The notes beneath the pieces are model-generated. The model was given only the letters and a program-made list of their open reading frames with translations. It searched no databases and was not told the origin of the DNA. A stretch of 23,337 bases of DNA from Pelargonium cotyledonis (lineage: Eukaryota; Streptophyta; Magnoliopsida; Geraniales; Geraniaceae): the NCBI GenBank assembly GCA_036897625.1, contig JAYMTA010000889.1:1-23337 (forward strand), read 5' to 3'. Numbering within the stretch: position 1 is the stretch's first letter; each line of letters begins with the position of its first letter. The position numbers and the translations under genes were made by a program. Below, in pieces: positions 20,310-23,337 of the stretch.

Positions 20310-20319
20310 CGCTACGCGT

Positions 20320-23040
20320 CCGTTTGTTTTTTTTTTTTTAACTAAATATTTTTATTTCTGATTTTTATCAAAATAAAATTTAATGAGAATATTCTTTATT
20401 TATGTTGTTCTTTAACTTTTTTTATAATTATTTTGAGATCTTTTTATTGGTTGTTGACTTGGACCGTATACTAAAATAGTAGAAGTTGTTTTCATGCTTC
20501 AACCACAAATATAATAACATAAACATCCATATCATTTCTATTTTCTCAAGTTTTTTAAATAAAAAAATTGGAGTTGTTTGTTTAATTTTTGGTATAAGAT
20601 TATTGAAATGTTATTGATTCAATTGTCAAAAATATTAAATCTTGTTGTTTGTTAATTAATGTTTCAATTACGAAATAAAATTTGATTAGATGATTTACTA
20701 CTGTTTATTTTATGTGACGAAAGGACCTGTGAAATGGTCGAGATTTTGTAGAAGTAGAATTTGATTTGATGATTTACTGCAATTTATTATTTTCATTTCT
20801 TTCACGTAACGAAACAATAAATTCAAATGGTCGAATTTTTTTGCTATTGCTAATTATCTCAACTTCACGTTTGATTCTAAATGAGTAATCAACGATGAGT
20901 TTACGTGTGCGAAAAATATCATCTTATAAAAAAATTTAGTAAAATTTAATTGAAGAAATGAAATACACCATACACTATTGAAATTGATAGATATAGTGAC
21001 TAGTTAGTAGTAAATAAGATGATGAGTGAGACTCAACTGATGTTGGCAGCTAATTATTGTGAAATTTCACCAACAAAATGTGGAATATGCTTTAGAGAGA
21101 TTTAGGGTCAACACACAAATTGTGGGCTTCTAGTTATGGTTGAAGTTTCACTACCATGAGTATATTCTAAGGTTGCCAAATTAAATTAGTTTTTTCTTTA
21201 TCTCTAGAAGAATTTTGAGTTGCAATGTGACATGATAGGGAGAGATTTGTCATATTTGTGGTCGATTTCTGTTCGAATGGAGATTAATATGACTTAAAAG
21301 TGGTGATATCACATTGATCGTTGGCTCACTCTGAATACGTATGATTTTGGTATCATTTTGTGATAATGGATGAGAGAAGAAGAGAGAGTATCAAATAGAA
21401 AACATAGATGATTAATTCTGAAGACAATTGTTAATGCGTGAGCTCCTTTGTTCGGATGTTGACTGCTTCTAACTCTTTCGTATACCTAGATTGTGAAGCA
21501 GAATTACTTCTCCCAATTTAAATCATTATGATGTCTAAGTATCAATCAAAACTTAGGTATCGTACATGATAAAGTGAATGTACATTATTAATGTTTACGT
21601 CCTTATAGTGATAATGAATGCTTAAACGTCTTCATAGCTATCGACTCTCATATTTATTGCAATGCGATCCGCTCCCACATATTGCTCTTGGTTTCATAAT
21701 TTAGGCCCAAATTCGTCGTGAATTGGACATGTCATATGCATTGATTCTAATTTTCAAGCGTTGTCGAGCGGATTGCGTTGGTTTTGACCACACTGCTACT
21801 TTCAGTATGTTTGAACAAAAATACTAACTGTTCGTATTTTTACAAATTAAACGTAAATTCCAACCCTCTTATCCATCTCGGCATGTCTTGTCAAGAATTT
21901 CTTCCCTCTCAGCATATTCAGGCGTTCACTTCTCGTACCCATTGGTGTCGTTGTAGTAGAGAGGGCGCCCCCTCTCTTTTACCGGAATATTTACTTCACC
22001 TTCAAACATGCATTTCATGCTATGCATAAAATGAAATTGATATTGTACGTAGCTTGAAATTTTCAAATTTGACGAGACCATAAACAAATACTTTACTTTT
22101 GTTGATCATGAGTCTAAAATTTGTAGGTGTTTTCAAAAGAAAAAATGAGAGCTCAAGTCAAGCACGCCATGGAAGAAATTAAGAACCATCTTGTGTGTTG
22201 TGTCCTGTGACTTGTTTGAAGGGATATGGATAATTTGTCACTCTCACTATTTATTTTATTTATTATTTGTTTCATGAATTTTTATTTTACTTGCAATTAA
22301 TTTCATTGATTGACAACAACGTTAATCATAGAAAATTCATAGTAAACTAAATTTTTTGACAAAGAAACTAAAGAGAAAATTTGGGTTAAATAAGTATTAT
22401 GGTTCTTTAATAGTCTTTGTATGTCTTATACTAATCTGGTTAATTTTGTGAATTAAATTTTATTGAGAACATGTATAGCAACTGAGCAAGAGTCTAATTA
22501 TAAACAAATGATGAATTGTTGAAATAATCAATTGACTTCAAAATAGATGTCTAGAAATAAAAGATAATGACAACCAATAACAATAGAGATATTTTGTTGG
22601 TCAGATCAAGTATTCAGCTTGTAATCACCAAAATGAGAAGCACTTTTAGAAGAGCAAGAAATTAAGATTTCGGGTCAGATTTGAATTGAAAAGTGTTATT
22701 TGAATCCGACTATTACAGACATATTTTATTGTATAAATTCACAAATTAGAGCTAACAACTAAATCAATCAAAGTTTAAAATTCAACGGTTTAAATCCAAT
22801 ATGTTCTGCTTGGATTTAATCAGACAAATCTGTTTAATCTACCCTTCATTCTGTCCGAATAAAAAATATTGTTCAAATTATTCTTTATCAATCCAATACG
22901 GATTGCCACTTTTGCCAAAAATTAATAAGGCCTACTTTTTTTTTTTTACATGAACCCATGAAAAATGTTGATCGAATTTCAATTGCCTAAAAGTTCAGGT
23001 GGAAATTATCAACTCTACTTTAGGACAACTTTTTCTATAC
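20320..23040. other. Intergenic, no gene recognised
   Basis: About 2.7 kb of very AT-rich DNA upstream of the PP2C gene. The only open frame of note (21778-22029, +) has no recognisable motif. I saw no RNA gene, no clear transposon ends and no splice-linked coding segments. Confidence 0.55.
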
Positions 23041-23048
23041 CTGGTTAT

Positions 23049-23107
23049 GCAGGCTGCGGGCCGGTTTTGGGCCAAGCCCGCGCGGGCCAAAACTGCGGGC
23101 CGCCTGC
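23049..23107. repeat. GC-rich palindromic segment, possibly a hAT-like transposon end
   Basis: GCAGGC (23049-23054) pairs with GCCTGC (23102-23107), and inside, GGTTTTGG (23063-23070) pairs with CCAAAACT (23087-23094, one mismatch) around GGCCC/GGGCC blocks. This 59-bp GC-rich island stands in AT-rich DNA. The flank to the window end contains CGCGGCTCGAAAACCCT and AACCCGAAC, text I associate with plant hAT-type elements. The other end may lie outside the window. Confidence 0.4.
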
Positions 23108-23337
23108 TAATTTTTTTGTTTGTTTGTTATAATTTATAAAATAATAAGACGCAATCTTAGATTACATTTACATAAAATCAACAACTTCGAATTGAACTTG
23201 CAAACATCTAAAATTTGATCTGTCTTTAATCTATTTTAACTTATCTCATAAACAAAGTAAAGTTTGACACGCGGCTCGAAAACCCTAAACAAATCTAATC
23301 CAAACCCGAACAAATTAAATCATATTGTTTAACAATA

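Noticed and set aside
21778-22029. Small plus-strand gene in the right intergenic region
   Set aside because: No family resemblance, AT-rich flanks without promoter motifs, and length within chance expectation.

Overview
The window is nuclear DNA from a flowering plant, almost certainly a eudicot. The evidence is AT-rich intergenic sequence, spliced genes with plant-type introns, CT/CTT-rich leaders, and proteins that read like Arabidopsis families. Family or genus cannot be fixed from sequence alone. The gene identifications rest on remembered family sequences and visible motifs, because no search was run.

Layout, left to right. 1-2300 is non-coding with short diverged tandem repeats. 2515-4435 (+) is a two-exon gene for an organelle-targeted SWIB/MDM2-domain protein. 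5521-8017 (+) is an intronless P-class PPR gene like Arabidopsis At5g02860; its N-terminal and main frames are separated by one extra base in a run of seven C. 8760-9044 (-) is an unrecognised small ORF with telo-box and site II motifs just upstream. 9174-11100 is intergenic, with a perfect hairpin and a relic of an LTR-retrotransposon primer-binding site. 11104-12344 (+) is a progesterone 5-beta-reductase/iridoid-synthase-like (VEP1/PRISE) gene whose only intron appears to be GC-AG and half CT microsatellite. 13043-14732 (-) is a five-exon SWIM-domain gene of the SWS1/ZSWIM7 type with a 22-nt microexon; one intron carries a SINE and a Tourist-like MITE back to back. 15164-15963 (-) is a 5'-truncated LINE with a clear target-site duplication and A-rich tail. 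16741-20057 (-) is a four-exon clade D PP2C phosphatase gene like At4g33920. 20320-23337 is AT-rich intergenic DNA ending in a GC-rich palindrome that looks transposon-derived.

The genes do not form a pathway. Two are organelle-directed or probably so (SWIB, PPR), one is a short-chain reductase, one is a homologous-recombination accessory factor, and one is a signalling phosphatase. The SWIM-PP2C pair appears to match adjacent Arabidopsis loci (At4g33925, At4g33920), which suggests conserved microsynteny. I found no undescribed biological system. The most useful observations are the gene-structure oddities (PPR frameshift, GC-AG microsatellite intron, microexon) and the well-resolved small transposon insertions.
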